Shown here one piece after another: positions 22,679 to 38,090 of a stretch of 64,000 nt of DNA. Below the pieces are notes generated by a model. That model ran no database searches. It had not been told where the DNA came from and worked only from the letters and a program-made list of their open reading frames with translations. How positions within the stretch are numbered: the first letter of the stretch is position 1; each line of letters opens with the position of its first letter. Source of the DNA: Carex sylvatica (taxonomy: Eukaryota > Streptophyta > Magnoliopsida > Poales > Cyperaceae); assembly GCA_964058845.1 (NCBI GenBank), contig CAXKVR010000046.1, forward strand, positions 248,001 to 312,000, written 5' to 3'. Made by a program: the position numbers and the translations under genes.

Positions 22679-22686
22679 ATGCAAGT

Positions 22687-26040
<3,354 letters not shown>

Positions 26041-26049
26041 TAACACATG

Positions 26050-26125
26050 TGAACTCTAGTATAGTGGTAAGAATTTTGGCACAAACAGAACCCAACTGGA
26101 TTCGAATCCTGCCTTCAGCAGAAAA
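26050..26125 (+). other. tRNA-derived segment (SINE head or tRNA pseudogene)
   Basis: A perfect Pol III A-box-like block TAGTATAGTGGTAAG (about 26058) is followed about 40 bp later by a B-box-like GATTCGAATCC (about 26100). The A-box stretch is the same as in plant tRNA-Asp. The stems around it do not close into a clean cloverleaf (mismatches in acceptor and T arms), and an A-rich run follows at about 26124. A tRNA-derived SINE or decayed tRNA gene fits best; the 3' end is not defined. Confidence 0.4.
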
Positions 26126-26225
26126 AAAGGATGCGCGGTGCACAGGCGTCGTGCGTGGTTCAGAGGCGCAGTCCACGGGTGCGGCGCTGGGATCATATGC
26201 GGCACGACCAGTGCATGCTTAAGTG
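26125..26225. other. GC-rich island in AT-rich DNA
   Basis: About 100 bp rich in GTGC/GCGC motifs (GGATGCGCGGTGCACAGG, GTCCACGGGTGCGGCGCTGG), sharply unlike its neighbours and directly 3' of the tRNA-like segment. It could be the body of the same SINE-like repeat. No ORF. Confidence 0.4.
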
Positions 26226-26344
26226 TTGAAGTGCATAATTTAGAAAATTCATCTATGTGTGATCTAAAAATTCAACGGCTGAGCATCATTTAAAAAAGAA
26301 AAAAAGTAAATCAGCACCCTTGCAGGATCTAGACATTAAGCTCT

Positions 26345-26457
26345 TTAATAAGGAGAACAAGATGAACAGTTCGGATCGACTGTTAGGATTTTAAAAAGTT
26401 GCATATTGAGCCATTGCAAGAAGGCCCTCTATGCTACGCATAGCATGCTAGCATGTT

Positions 26458-26459
<2 letters not shown>
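26345..26459. repeat. Half fold-back arm (element I subfamily)
   Basis: A single right arm: GAGAACAAGATGAACAG, GTTCGGATCGACTGTTAG, then CTCTATGCTACGCATAGCATGC to the end. It matches the right arms at 41640-41732 and 43190-43294. The left arm is missing, so this is a truncated copy. Confidence 0.65.
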
Positions 26460-26502
<43 letters not shown>

Positions 26503-26505
<3 letters not shown>

Positions 26506-26918
26506 CTAATATACAATCGATTGTTCCTAGCCTCTCGTACAACTAAGTCATTTTTCAATTTTTAAAGTCCAAATGATCGATCCAAACCGTTAGATGTCAT
26601 CTCCGTATTAAAATGTGCTTAGAGACCAAATTTTATATTTTTTGGATTTTTTTTTACTATTTATTAAGCCACTTTAAAAATCGCTGATCCAACGGTGGCT
26701 TACCAAACAGTAAAAATCAGAAGCTACTGTTGGATCAACGATTTTCAAAGTGGCTTAATAAATAGTAAAAAAATTCTAAAAAATGTAAAATTTGGTCTCC
26801 AAGCACATTTTAATATGGAGATGACATCTAACGGTTTGGATCGATCATTTGGACTTTAAAAATCGGAAAACGACTTGGTTGCATGGGAGGCTAGGAACAA
26901 TCGATTGTATATTAACCT
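26503..26918. mobile_element. Fold-back element C (ACAATCGATTGT ends)
   Basis: Ends AGGCTAATATACAATCGATT and inverse, with the shared cassette (GATCGATCCAAACCGTTAG, GAGACCAAATTTTATAT, TTTACTATTTATTAAG) and a centre like that of element A. (TA)n on the left and a CT/TA tract on the right. Confidence 0.8.
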
Positions 26919-26919
26919 A

Positions 26920-26959
<40 letters not shown>

Positions 26960-27332
26960 GATGAGGGATCCGATTACACTCTTTTTGGTGACACCGAATT
27001 ACACTCTCCATTTTGAAAGTTTTCAAAGTTCAAACAGTCGATCCAAACCGTTCAACTTGTTGGATATGGTAAAATGTGCTTCCAGATCAAATTTTACATT
27101 TTTTGGATTTTTTTTTACTATTTATTAAGTATTTAACAAAATTGCTATATTCAGACCGTTGAATTTTTTACTCATCTTAATAAATAGTAAAAAAGTTCAG
27201 AAAAATATAAAATTTGATATGCAAGCACATTTTAACATATCAACAAGTTGAATGGTTTGGATCGACTGTTTGGACTTTGTAAACATAGAGTGTAACTAGT
27301 GTCACCAAAAAAAGAGTGTAATCCGATCCCTC

Positions 27333-27335
<3 letters not shown>
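26960..27335. mobile_element. Fold-back element D (GATGAGGGATCCGATTAC ends)
   Basis: Inverted ends GATGAGGGATCCGATTACAC / GTGTAATCCGATCCCTCCTC and cassette variants (GTCGATCCAAACCGTTCAA, TTTACTATTTATTAAG). (TA)n lies on both sides. The outer ends resemble those of element L, although the next 40 bp differ. Confidence 0.8.
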
Positions 27336-27366
<31 letters not shown>

Positions 27367-30300
27367 TAAGAGTCAGAATGACAACCGGTAGCAGTATAAA
27401 TATGACAATATTGTACAGACATGTTCTTAGCAATAGAAGTAGTTTGTCTGATTATGGTAGTTGCATCTGGTGGTATAGCCATGAATGATATCACTATTCA
27501 TATGTGTGCATTGTGTTCGATTCCAATTGGACTTGAGAATATTTGAACTTAACTTTGAAATTAAACATTTAATTTGTTGTGGTCCAATTATTATCTGAAC
27601 ATGTCTGATATTTCTTTTAGTACATTTTCGTTTTGTCATGCATGTAATTAAAACTGAATGCAATAACAGTACTAGTACCAGATTATGTTGACTTGATTAA
27701 TTAAAAGGGGATGGGGGTACGCATGCAGAAAATAATTCACTAATATAATTCAGCAATGAGCCGCAACCGCAATGCAATGCAATGCAATGGTGAATGCTAG
27801 CTGTCAGGTGTAGATTGACAGATGGGATGAAAATGAACTACAGTCTACAGTGTTATGGCAGTATAACATGCCTGATTAGACGTCTTTTCCAGCTTCTTGT
27901 GGGTTTCTAGCTGTACCACATTTATATATGGCTATGGCTTTTTGGAAACTGATATCCTGACAAAATGTTTATCACATTTTTTTATATAAATTAATTAATT
28001 ATATATATATATATATATGGTCAAGCCAATGATGGATATATACTAATACTAGCTTGTTAATTAGAAACAATTTGAGAAGCAACTACAATTAATTAATTAA
28101 TTGTTTATGGCATAAAGCTGTAGTTAGCTAGCTAGTAACATATATAATTTGTAATAAATATTATTGGTAGCAGTTTTGTTACATGAAGCAATTGAAATGA
28201 GTAGTAGTAGGTGACGGACCAGATCTGATCTGATATGATCTGATATGATGTGAGGCATGCAATAATTAAAAGGAAACACATTTATAGTGCACCTTCGATT
28301 GTGCCGGATAACTTCTGGCAGATTGGTATGGTATCATGATATATGATATGATATGATATATGAATTTAGGTGCCAACAAATTAATTAAAGAGGGAGATGA
28401 TCTAACAATGTGGTCCTTTATTAGCCTTTGGATTTTAGCTAACATCATTCAATTTCTTTTCTTTAATTTCATGGCTGCTAGCTATATATATATGCAGTAT
28501 GCACACAAATTAAGATATTGTAGCTAGCTAGCTTTTCATGATGGAATATTAGATATTATTTGTTAGACGTACTATATATGCTTTGCTCTTGCAGATATTT
28601 TTACCACCTAATTAATTAATAAGACGAACATATATATATATATATATATATAAATGGGAGGCGCAGATCATTTATTACGAAAAGTTTATTTTATTTGATA
28701 ATTGATTAAGACTTGACATCGGTGGAGAGATCTGAACCACTAAAACCATCCTAAATTCGTACGGAGATATCCAATTCTTTCCTACTAATTTCATATTTTC
28801 CATTTTCCATTTTTATACAAACAAAAATTCAAATATTGATAGGATGACAATTTCATGATAGGTGCGTAGCTAGACTTGTCTCTTTGCAACTTTTTGGTGC
28901 ACTTTTTGGCCGTTTGTGATGAATTCAATTTCGAGGTAACCTCTGCTTTAATGAATTTTATTGGTTGCGGTTTGAATAGTTGAAAATGAAAAGTTGGGGA
29001 TTAATAAGCACATACATGGTTTTCACCATTTTTAATTTTAAAATTTTTCAATCTCTATCTCTCTCTGCTACATTTCTCAGGATAACTCTCTTATCTTGAC
29101 TACGTGTCTAAATTTGTTCTCTTTATATATATCTGGCATAAGTTTGATCTCTTTGTATTTATTTAGAAAGTTTTGAACATATCTTGACCACTAAACAATC
29201 ATACTTACAAGTTATAATTGTCGTCAATTAAAATTACATATGAAAAATTGAATGTATTAAAATAACTTATAAAATTTTATTTTTTTATCACTTGACTGTA
29301 TATTAAATAAATTCAAAAATAAATAAATTTTGCATGTACGCACATCAATCGTAAAGTAGATCGGTTTCAACTATTTGAATTTGTCATTTAAAATCAATCC
29401 GATAGATTTTTCGAGTTACACTTACGAAGGCCTCTTGTTGAACATAGGACATACTAGCTGCACTTTTTATTCGTCCAATTTGTATGCATATAGTCCCCTA
29501 ACAGTTAAAAATATTATTATTATTACTATTAATATTATTATTAATAAAATATATTAACATTGTCAATCTACTTTAATTTTAGATGTAAATTTTTTACTAT
29601 AGACATATTGGACTGAGTAAATTTGAAGCATGGAAGCTTTGATCTATAAATAATATATCCTATTGGGTTCTGATTGGTAAATATTATGTGATGGATATAT
29701 GCATGTAGCCAATTTTCTCCTTTTCAATCACATGTGCATGTGTTACACAAAACTCAAAGGATCACTATCACGAAGCAGTAAGCAGAAGGCTAGAAAGAGA
29801 AAGATGTGAAAATAAATTTGCAAACCATGAGGGATTGAAATATGAATATGAATATGAAAGAAAGGGGAAATGAAATCTGACATGAAGGGCTGGATAAGGG
29901 GCAAGTAAGGCCCAGAGCCTGGTCACTGTGGGCCCACTGACCTTTCTACGTGGCCCATTTGTCGGCCATGCAAGTGAGCTGACAAACATATACTATAGGG
30001 GAGGTCACCTTCCGGTACCAGGCGCTCACAACGTGACGGTCTATTTCTGATTTTGTGTGGCCGGTTTTAGTGAAACCTTATGTGATGCATGCGAGTCACA
30101 ATCTTATTCTTTTTTTCTTCATTTTATCTTTGAAATCTGCGGTAGAGCCGCACACGAAAAATGTTCGTTTATATCAATTTTCATAATTACATGATTCATG
30201 TACACGAACGATTCTAAGATTTCAGTGCAAAATTGTGGATTTTTTTCTTTCCTTCACCAAATTTTAATTCCGTCAAACAAAATTTGAATAATTCATTTGT

Positions 30301-31256
30301 TACGTACGTGGCTCCTATTGAAGAAACGCAAAAGTAACCATCTCCACCTATGGGTCCACCACAGTAATTTGTTACACATTCCGACCTAGAGAAAACGGAA
30401 CAGAAGATCAAAATAGATGACAAGAGTTAGGTAATAGCAAGCAAACCCCACACTGCTCCAGGTATTCAAGAAACATGGCATCAATACTAGACATCCCCAC
30501 TTTTGAAGTAGTTTAAGATTTCAAAAATTTCTGATAATTAAAATCTCAAAAATGAAGTTTTTAATATATATACATACTTATAAAAGAGCACTGCATACGC
30601 ATATTTATATACAAATTCATATGTGCTAGTTAATTTTTATTTTACCATCATCTAAGTAAAAATATTACAAAAATAAAAATCAACTACTAAAGGCAAAACA
30701 GTATTATTAGAGTTTTGAATACTAATTATAATTAATTAGAACTAAACCACACACAAAATAATTTTATGTACTTATTATTAATAAATACTTAATTTCCCGC
30801 AAGTGAGAACATGATCACCTATGTATTATAGGCTGCATATTCAAATACACATTATTTACTGCATATTAATTTTAAATATTGTTTATCATACGGTCATATT
30901 TCAAAACACTTCTCAATCGCATTATCTAATATGTCATAGAAATATAATTACGCCAAACAATCCTCATAGACAGTTAATGTACTAATGCCAACAATTAGGT
31001 TAAGATTTTTACTTTTCTGGTCCTTTTGTTTCAATAGAAAAAAACATAATGTTTCCTCTGTTTTTTTATGGTCCCACTTATTTTTAGCACAAAGAGAGTA
31101 ACATTTTTAGTAAAATTTGCAACTTCTTTTACTTCCAATTCCTCGCTCAGAAAAAAATCACATTATTGCCCCACATCTGAGAAGATCCCAATTCTCATTA
31201 TTCTTATTTTTAAATAAAGATGGTATGAAATCACTCAAGTTTAATTATTTATAAAA
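27336..31256. other. Intergenic DNA, no gene seen
   Basis: AT-rich with (TA)n tracts near 27339-27362, 28001-28018 and 28631-28651, and AATGC pentamers near 27772-27787. GATCTGATCTGATATGATC repeats lie near 28220-28250. A single arm-like stretch near 29335-29440 resembles the inner arm of the fold-back at 61010. The frames present are short and lack protein character. Confidence 0.45.
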
Positions 31257-33224
31257 GAGTAAGACATGGACATTTTTATACATTGAACTATAAATTATCG
31301 GATTCATAGTCCAAATAACTGATTCAAACCATTCATCTTGTTCTCCATATTAATATGTGTTTGAAGACCAAATTTTATATTTTTTGAAAGTTTTTTACTA
31401 TTTTTTTAGATTTATTTAAAATTGCTGTTTTTTATGGTTCAGATTTGTCTGAAAAACAACGATTTTTAATAAATAAAAAAATAGTAAATTTTTTCCAAAA
31501 AATATAAAATTTGGTCTCCAAACACATATTAATATGGAGAACAAGATGAGATCGGTTATTTGAACTTTGAATCCGATTATTTATAGTCCAATGTACAAAG
31601 ATGTATATGCATTGCAATGTATGGTATGTGATATCTCGCAAACTTATCTATATTTCGATCCATATTTTGTACCAAAATCTGTGTTTAGAACCATTAAATC
31701 AGTCATATTTCATTAAATATCTATAAAATATGGTACTGCTGCAAGTTTGTTCTTACTTTGTAGGAATCGGATGAAATCAAGGATAAATCTGGATTTGAGA
31801 AGTTCTGACACGGGCCGTACAGCATCTTGTCCGGGCCGTATCGCCTCGACCCGACCACAACAATGCTGAAATTTTAGCATCCAAACTTAAAATAGTCATA
31901 GATTTTGACTTGTAGCTTCGTTTTGAGTGTATGACCACTTTTCAAAAAGCTTGCGAGAAGATCTACAATCTGCACAAAAGACAGGTATTTTTGGAAATTC
32001 TGACATGGACCGTATCAATTCTAACACGGACCGTGTCAATTCCGACACGGGTCGTGTCAGACAAAATCTGGTAGGAAATCTGAAATTTTCGAAAAAAAAA
32101 AGTCTAGAGGAAGAAAAGTCGGTCTTGAGACCATATAAGCGGAATTTCTTGCTCCAGGAGAGGTATCTTAGCATAAGGAGCTAATCCTAGGTGATTGCTT
32201 GGCAGCTGACTTGGAGGCAAAGTAGAGAGGAGAAAAACGCAAGATTTTCGACGATTCTTCTTTGTATTTTTGAATTTTGTCATGAATTATTTTTCTTACT
32301 CTTGTTTTCTTGTTTCTAGAATGATGTTTGAGTAGATTTTTAGTTTCTAGGGTTATGATGTAGTCGAATGTTTTGTTTACTTGCTAGTTATTTGATTATG
32401 TGTTGATTCTTGTGTTTGCTTGCTTGAGTATTATTTTAATTGCTTTTATGAAATTGATTGATTATTATTTGGTTTGACCACTAGATGAGGCCTCATCTAT
32501 AAAGTACTGTGTCCAATTTGATCTTTCAACCAGACTAGTATTTGAGGTAGGTTCACAAACCGAGAGGTAAAACCAATTAGTAGCCGAGAGGTGAACTTTC
32601 CATACATCGAGAGATGGTGGATACCTTTAGTAAATCAAACAAGTGACTTAGGTAATTCAAACCAATAAACGAGAGTTGAGGTTAGAACCCGAGAGGACTA
32701 AATTGCAATTTTGTTATCGAGTTTATTAAGCCAACAAATAAGAGTTGAGATTTAGGAACATCAGGTACGGTCAGTTTACCCTACACAAGTCAATCGGTTC
32801 AAAAATCAGATAACAACAGTATTTATCCGAAGCTGACACGGACCGTGTCAATTCCAACACAGGTCGTGTCAGCCGAGAGACAGAGTTGCAGATGAGTCAG
32901 AAATCCTGGAAACCCTTTTAAACCAATTTAAAAATCCAATTTAAATTACCAATTATTTCTTATTACTATTGCTAGGATATAAAACAACCAAATTAATTTT
33001 TCACACACTTCTAGTCTTTCAATTAATTTAGGTTAAGTCTAGCTTAAATTTGAACCGTCCATACTAATCGATAGTTTCCCTTGAATCGATACCTTATCAT
33101 ACTACTCGATAAGATTGTGCACTTGCAATCCGATTCAAAAAGCGTATCAAAGTTTAAAAGGTACAGTTTACTGTACTGAAACTTTGTTATATACTTTTAG
33201 TGTAACTGTATGGTAGCCTTACTC
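31257..33224. mobile_element. Fold-back element E, interrupted by a 1.6 kb insertion
   Basis: Left end GAGTAAGACATGG at 31257; cassette arms at 31310-31400 and 31490-31560 (GACCAAATTTTATATTTTTT and complement); right end GTAGCCTTACTC at 33213-33224. The right arm is split after 31626. The outer flanks (TTTATAAAA at 31248-31256, TTTATACAA at 33225-33233) agree at 8 of 9 positions, a plausible 9-bp duplication. Confidence 0.65.
31627..33206. mobile_element. Insertion in fold-back E, possible solo LTR
   Basis: The inserted block is bounded by a direct repeat TGTATGGTA (31618-31626 and 33207-33215). It starts TGTGATATCTCGC. Inside are several copies of an imperfect dyad GACACGG(A/G)(C/T)CGTGTC (near 31808, 32003, 32023, 32047, 32834, 32856) and a run of CGAGAG-containing units near 32560-32750. 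Such repeated dyads are a feature of some plant gypsy LTRs, which is why I suggest a solo LTR. The canonical TG...CA ends are not both clear, and a 9-bp duplication is too long for a retrotransposon unless 4 bp match by chance. Confidence 0.45.
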
Positions 33225-34254
33225 TTTATACAATACTTTTATTTGAATTTTGTAACTGCGACCTTCCGTATGATAAATATTATTTTAATTACTAAATTAA
33301 AGACTCATTTTCACAATTCTCATTATTAATTATGTGTGTTTAAAAAATTTACCATGTATTTTGGTTCCGAATCATTTCGGTCGAAATAAAATAATGGCCA
33401 AAATTTAATAATTAATGATTATTTGTAAGTTTTATTTTATTGTTTTGTGTATCTTTAAGTACTCCAATTGTGATATGAATAAAAATAAAATATTATTTTT
33501 TATTTTTTTATTATGCGTTAAAGCATTCAAATTACCCTGAAATTTTTATTAATGACTTCAAACATAACTAAATTAAAGAAAACAACATCACTTCTCTGGA
33601 AATTCCAGAAACAACATTTTTGCTGAATAATCTAGCACAATTCATGACTAATTTCATTGGATTATTCAGTGAAATTAGTTTTTTTTTAAAATTATTTTTT
33701 ACCCAATTCTGCTGAATTATTCAACGAAATTAGATTTATTTATTTTTAAGGATAGAAATCCAGTGGAATTGAACAAAAAAGACATAATTCTGCTGAATAA
33801 TTCAACAACATTATCATATTTTAATTTTTTTCAATGTGATGTCAGTTTCTAATTTCTAATTTTTATAGAGAGCAATTTGATTTAGCCATTAAACTGGACG
33901 TACTTCACAATTGCTCAAAGAAAACAAAATAAAAGTGTTGCAGAATTCAGAACACAGGCTATTAAATAATAAAATGGAAGTGTTAAAGAAGATAGGTTAT
34001 TAAATTCTTGCACCTTGGATGGATAGGAAGCAGGAATCTGATGAACACCTGTTTTATTAAATTAATTTGTTAATCTGACTTTCCTTATTTTTTTTTTGTA
34101 AATCTAACTTTATTTGTTAATCGGACTGCTATGTAGTAAATGTTATCAAGCCACCAAACTTTAATGTCCATAAAAGATCGTTTATTTATTTATTTCAAAC
34201 ATGCAATTTTTTAAACGAAGAACATTATCTTTGCTACTAGACTATATATTGATT
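33225..34254. other. Intergenic DNA, no gene seen
   Basis: AT-rich. A phrase like GAATAATTCAGC/GCTGAATAATTC recurs near 33625-33800 in both orientations, suggesting small old inverted repeats. No coding character. Confidence 0.45.
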
Positions 34255-34261
34255 CTTATTA

Positions 34262-35110
34262 GCGTTGGTTCTAAAGGCACTTGGGGGGATTGAATAGGGC
34301 CTTTTTAGATTTTAGTCTAATAAATAAAGTTCTAGCGTGTCTATAAGTTATTATTGGCGGAAACTAGAATAACTTTGTCCTAAACTAAAATATAAAGTAA
34401 ATAATAGAGTTTAGAGACACTTGACACGAGAGTTGTTTACGGAGTTTGACACTAACGCCTACGTCTCCGGGACCTGCGACCTTCGAGATGGCGCGCCTTT
34501 CTTTACCCAGTGAGAAAGGATTACAAGATATATAGAACCGGTAAGCCCTTACAATCTTCTGGGAAGTCACACGGCCCGAACAGGAACACTAAAGGCTCAA
34601 AGGAAGACAATCTGATTCGCGAGGATTCAAGGATTCCTAGGTGAGCACAAGGCTCGAAGTAGTACATGATTTGATCACGTATGATCACTCTAGGAGTTGT
34701 TGAATTGATTGAATAAATTTGAGATTGATTGTGAATATTGAAGTTTAAGTGCACAAGCAACAACGACTTTCTCTAGATCTGTAAATACAAAATATTGAAG
34801 TTGAGGCAGCTAGATGATACTCCAAACCTTGGTATAGTTTCTATTTATAGAGAGTTAATAAAAATAATGATGTTCACCGTTGCAACAGTACAGGGGACCA
34901 TTACAACAGTAGGATAATCTGAGTAGTTTGGAGTGCAATGGTGAATACTGTTGACAACGGTCTATGACCGTTGCAACGATTCTGCCAACGGTAATCCTCT
35001 GGAAGATTTAGTGTTCTGTGACGCTAAAACCTATTTTATGCGTCAAGAGATTTACATATGATTTATTTATTCTGTTACAACAGTTCCTAGACTATTGCAA
35101 CCGTAGGCCT
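34262..35110. repeat. Probable LTR-retrotransposon remnant
   Basis: Less AT-rich than its surroundings. It starts with GGTTCTAAAGGCACTTGGGG...GATTGAATAGGG and has ACGCCTACGTCTCCGGG near 34458, phrases common near the start of a widespread plant repeat with LTR-like character. Near 34860-35105 a CCGTTGCAACGGT-type dyad recurs (GTTGCAACAGT, CCGTTGCAACGATT). I could not find both ends or a duplication. Confidence 0.35.
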
Positions 35111-35433
35111 CACTTAGGTCAATCTCAAACTTATTTTACCAATCTTACATATTAATTATCAATAATCTTGAATTAATACTTTTGCTATCCAATGTCTTGT
35201 GCTTCATGACTACATCTTTGATGTTGTATTGCAATTCATTAATTCATCATTGATGTGTAATTACTGATCCTTCAGTTGTCATGAACATGCACAAATTCTC
35301 AAGAAGAAAAACTATAAAATGCAATTATATATGTTTTGCAAATTCAGTCAAACAGATAAGTCGAGAGCTCCCAAAGCCAATAATTAGATTAGTCTATTAT
35401 AATCTTATTTGTTAATCATACTTAAAGAAATTA

Positions 35434-35833
35434 TGAGGGGTGTCCAAATGTTTTTATTTTTTATACTTTCATCGGCTTCACTTCTTAACTTATTAATAAT
35501 AAAAATTCTAAAATTTATATATCAAAATAAAATCATTATAAGTGATATATATTATTTTTATATACATGTACAAAAATAATTATAACTTTTTTATTTTAAT
35601 TTTATATAAATAAAAAAGTAGAAAAATTAATGTCTAAAATTTATATACATTGGTGTATTTTTGTAAGTTCTTAATAATGATCAAAACAAAATCAAAATGT
35701 CGTAATCTTTTACATGTATATAAAGAAAATAATACATATCACATCTAATGGTTATATTTCAACAATTAAATGATAAAATTTAGTTATTGCTGATGATAAC
35801 ACACAAATTGGAAGCATTTGAACTCTTCTAGAA
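35434..35833. mobile_element. Fold-back element, diverged, subfamily of element M
   Basis: Ends GAGGGGTGTCCAAATG (left) and CATTTGAACTCTTC (right) are inverted. The inner arms (CTTCATCGGCTTCACTTC, CATATCACATCTAATGG) are related to element M at 46155 but strongly decayed. Boundaries are approximate. Confidence 0.5.
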
Positions 35834-36403
35834 AAATAAACTATTTGATATGCGTTGAGATTTGTGCGCACAATCTCTGATAAATTTAAACGGTCGCGTA
35901 AATCTTAACACCGATGAGACACAGTTTAAAACCAATAAGAAAAAACGTCAACATTTTAGTATTTTTGTTTCTTTCGCCTTCCTTGCATTTGTTCGTTGGA
36001 GGAAGTAGAAAGTAGTATACTTTGAGGAGATTGATTATAAACAATGCCAAGCTTTTTGTACGATATAATATCCCTCACACGTTTTGTCTCTCTTGTCTAG
36101 GTAAAAAGAGAGAGAAGGGTTCAACTTCAAAAAGGGACCATACATATAGCCATTTGTACGAACAATAATTCACATGCCGTATTTTTCAATCTATGTACAA
36201 TCGACACATCTCGCTTGCACGGTCTGATTTTATTCTGGAAACAAGACAACACCTCACCTATATATACACACACACACATATATGCAAACAAAGAAAAATC
36301 TGTCCCCCATCTTTTTAATATAATGCATTATAAAGTTCAACAAGTGTATGCAGAGAAAAGTACTGGTACATTATTGGTATGTTCTCATGCCATATCTAAT
36401 TTA

Positions 36404-36432
36404 TCAGTATATATATATATATATATATATAT
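36404..36432. repeat. (TA)n microsatellite
   Basis: Short (TA)n run, one of many in the window; others over 20 bp lie near 5601-5645, 26461-26500, 39110-39133, 42931-42959, 57295-57326 and 57828-57858. Confidence 0.8.
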
Positions 36433-36815
36433 CAATATATGTGTGTTTAACTGAAATTTACTGAGCGTATTTGTCCCAGTTGCTGTGATATCTCTGAGCG
36501 TATGCCATATTTATGGGTCCCAAAAATCTTATGCTAATATTATTTTACTGAATCGCTACACATTTTACTGCAGACAAATTGATACAGTAATTAAATTTAT
36601 CATCTTGACTCTTGAGCAATGAGCATTCCTCTCATTCACTCACACTTATTTGATGATTTCTTTTTTTTTACCTTCCAATTATTTACATCTTCTACGTCTC
36701 TCTCTCTCATCCGTTAGAAGTGGCGCAAGAGATAACGAACGAACAAGAGAACTGCTACAAGTCCTTTCATGCAACCTTAAACGCAACTAACACAATCCCC
36801 CTATTACATCATGAT

Positions 36816-37489
36816 TCATGCCATTTCTTCTCCTATCTTTATTGCCTCAAGCGCCTTATCAAAAAGCTTCCCTCTCAGCCTCTGGTATTCCTGCCATGTC
36901 ACCGGTCTATATACTGGGCCCCTTCCTGCTCCCGTCGCCTTATTTATCGGCCCCACCTTCACACCTGCTGGGGGCCCATAGAAAAACCCCACCGATATCC
37001 TGTGCTGGGTCGGGTTTACCATGGCCCGGTGCATCACACTCCGGAATCTTCCATTTGAGAGCACATGCATCAGATCGCCAATGTTAACTGTAAATGTGTT
37101 CGGTACCGGTGGTACTGTGACCCATCTCGTTGGGCCAACATGATCTTTCGGCCGTAGTACCTGGAGGCCACTGACACCATTCTGGTATAATAACGTGAGT
37201 AGGCTCGAGTCAGTGTGGGCAGCCAGACCGACAGTCCGGTCAGGATCAGGGCATGCCGGATATGAGTTTAACTGGATTGCTGCCGACATCTCATCCCAAT
37301 CTCTCACAGGACCGGCCCGTATTATTTCCTCTTCACTTAGGCCTAAGGAGAGAAGCATCACATTTAACAACTTGCTGCCAAGTTGTTTCATCACCTTGTT
37401 AAATTCTTCCACTACCTCACTGCATGCAATACATAATATATATGTCAATAAAAGAAAAGAAAAGAAAAGCAAACAAAATATGTACATTG

Positions 37490-37529
<40 letters not shown>

Positions 37530-38036
37530 GCATGCAAGAAAATATATAGGAATTAATAGCTCTTACCAGAAAGAAGTGTAATCATCAGGCCAGAGCTTCT
37601 GTGCATGGTGAAGAGGAGAGCCAGCGATGGTGAACCCCTCAGACCACATAAACTTAGAGAAGAAAGAGGAGATTGGCACGAGCCCATAACCGGACATGTC
37701 ACCAGGCGATTTGGCGGCTTCAAGCTTACGTTCAGGCGGCAGTGCAAATAGACGGTGGATATGTTCCTCGAGCTGGGTAAGAAGATTTGGTGCTATATCA
37801 TGTCCGGTAATTTGAAATACCCCCCATTCTTCACATGCCTTACGGATTTTTGTCGTAAGCTTTGGGTCAGTCAGGTCGATAAGTGGAACAGTGTCAAGTC
37901 CCGTCGGGTCTACCGTTGGGTGGTCATGTAGGTCAAGCCAAGCATGTGATTCGGGGACTGAGTCGAATTGGAAGTTCTTGGGCTGGAGCAAATGGAGGGG
38001 GACATTAGAGACCGGCTTCTCAGAGAGAGACGGCAT
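36816..38036 (-). CDS. GA3ox: Gibberellin 3-beta-dioxygenase (GA3ox), two exons
   Basis: Exons 38036-37567 and 37419-36816 join through a 147-bp GT-AG intron (codon TG|T, giving TSFCEVVEEF) into 357 residues, the usual GA3ox length. An N-terminal DIOX_N region (about 48-150) is followed by the 2OG-Fe(II) oxygenase domain. Its iron ligands are His225 and Asp227 (AHTDSSLL) and His287 (VMHRA), and its 2-oxoglutarate contacts are Arg297 and Ser299 (HRISV). The SSFFSKFMWSEGFTI block (123-137) and NSYPACPDPDR are typical of GA3ox. The family converts GA9/GA20 to bioactive GA4/GA1 in the cytosol, the last activation step. I chose the ATG at 38036. An in-frame ATG at 38102 would add a KTKTKT stretch, but it lies within about 25 bp of the TATA box and is likely at or before the transcription start. 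All key residues are intact. Confidence 0.9.
37420..37566 (-). other. GA3ox intron with (AC)n microsatellite
   Basis: The donor on the minus strand reads TG|GTAAGAG and the acceptor GCATGCAG|TGAGG. The intron carries about 15 AC/TG dinucleotides (37491-37520) next to AAAAG repeats (about 37450-37470). The single intron position, after the codon region for ...DDYTSF, matches that known in GA3ox genes. Confidence 0.85.
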
Positions 38037-38057
38037 CGTTTCTGAGTAATTATGTAT

Positions 38058-38090
38058 TGTTTTGGTTTTGGTTTTGGTTTTGGTTTTTTG
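38058..38090. repeat. TTTTGG hexamer repeat in the GA3ox leader
   Basis: Five to six TTTTGG units (AAAACC / CCAAAA on the gene strand). If translated from the upstream ATG they encode Lys-Thr repeats, which is unlike GA3ox proteins, so they are best read as leader sequence. Confidence 0.7.

Noticed and set aside
26050..26125. Functional tRNA-Asp gene
   Set aside because: The A box is perfect but acceptor and T stems mismatch and the anticodon arm does not form properly; kept only as a tRNA-derived segment.
36720..37087. Plus-strand ORFs over the GA3ox gene
   Set aside because: They are antisense shadows of exon 2 of GA3ox and have no family features of their own.
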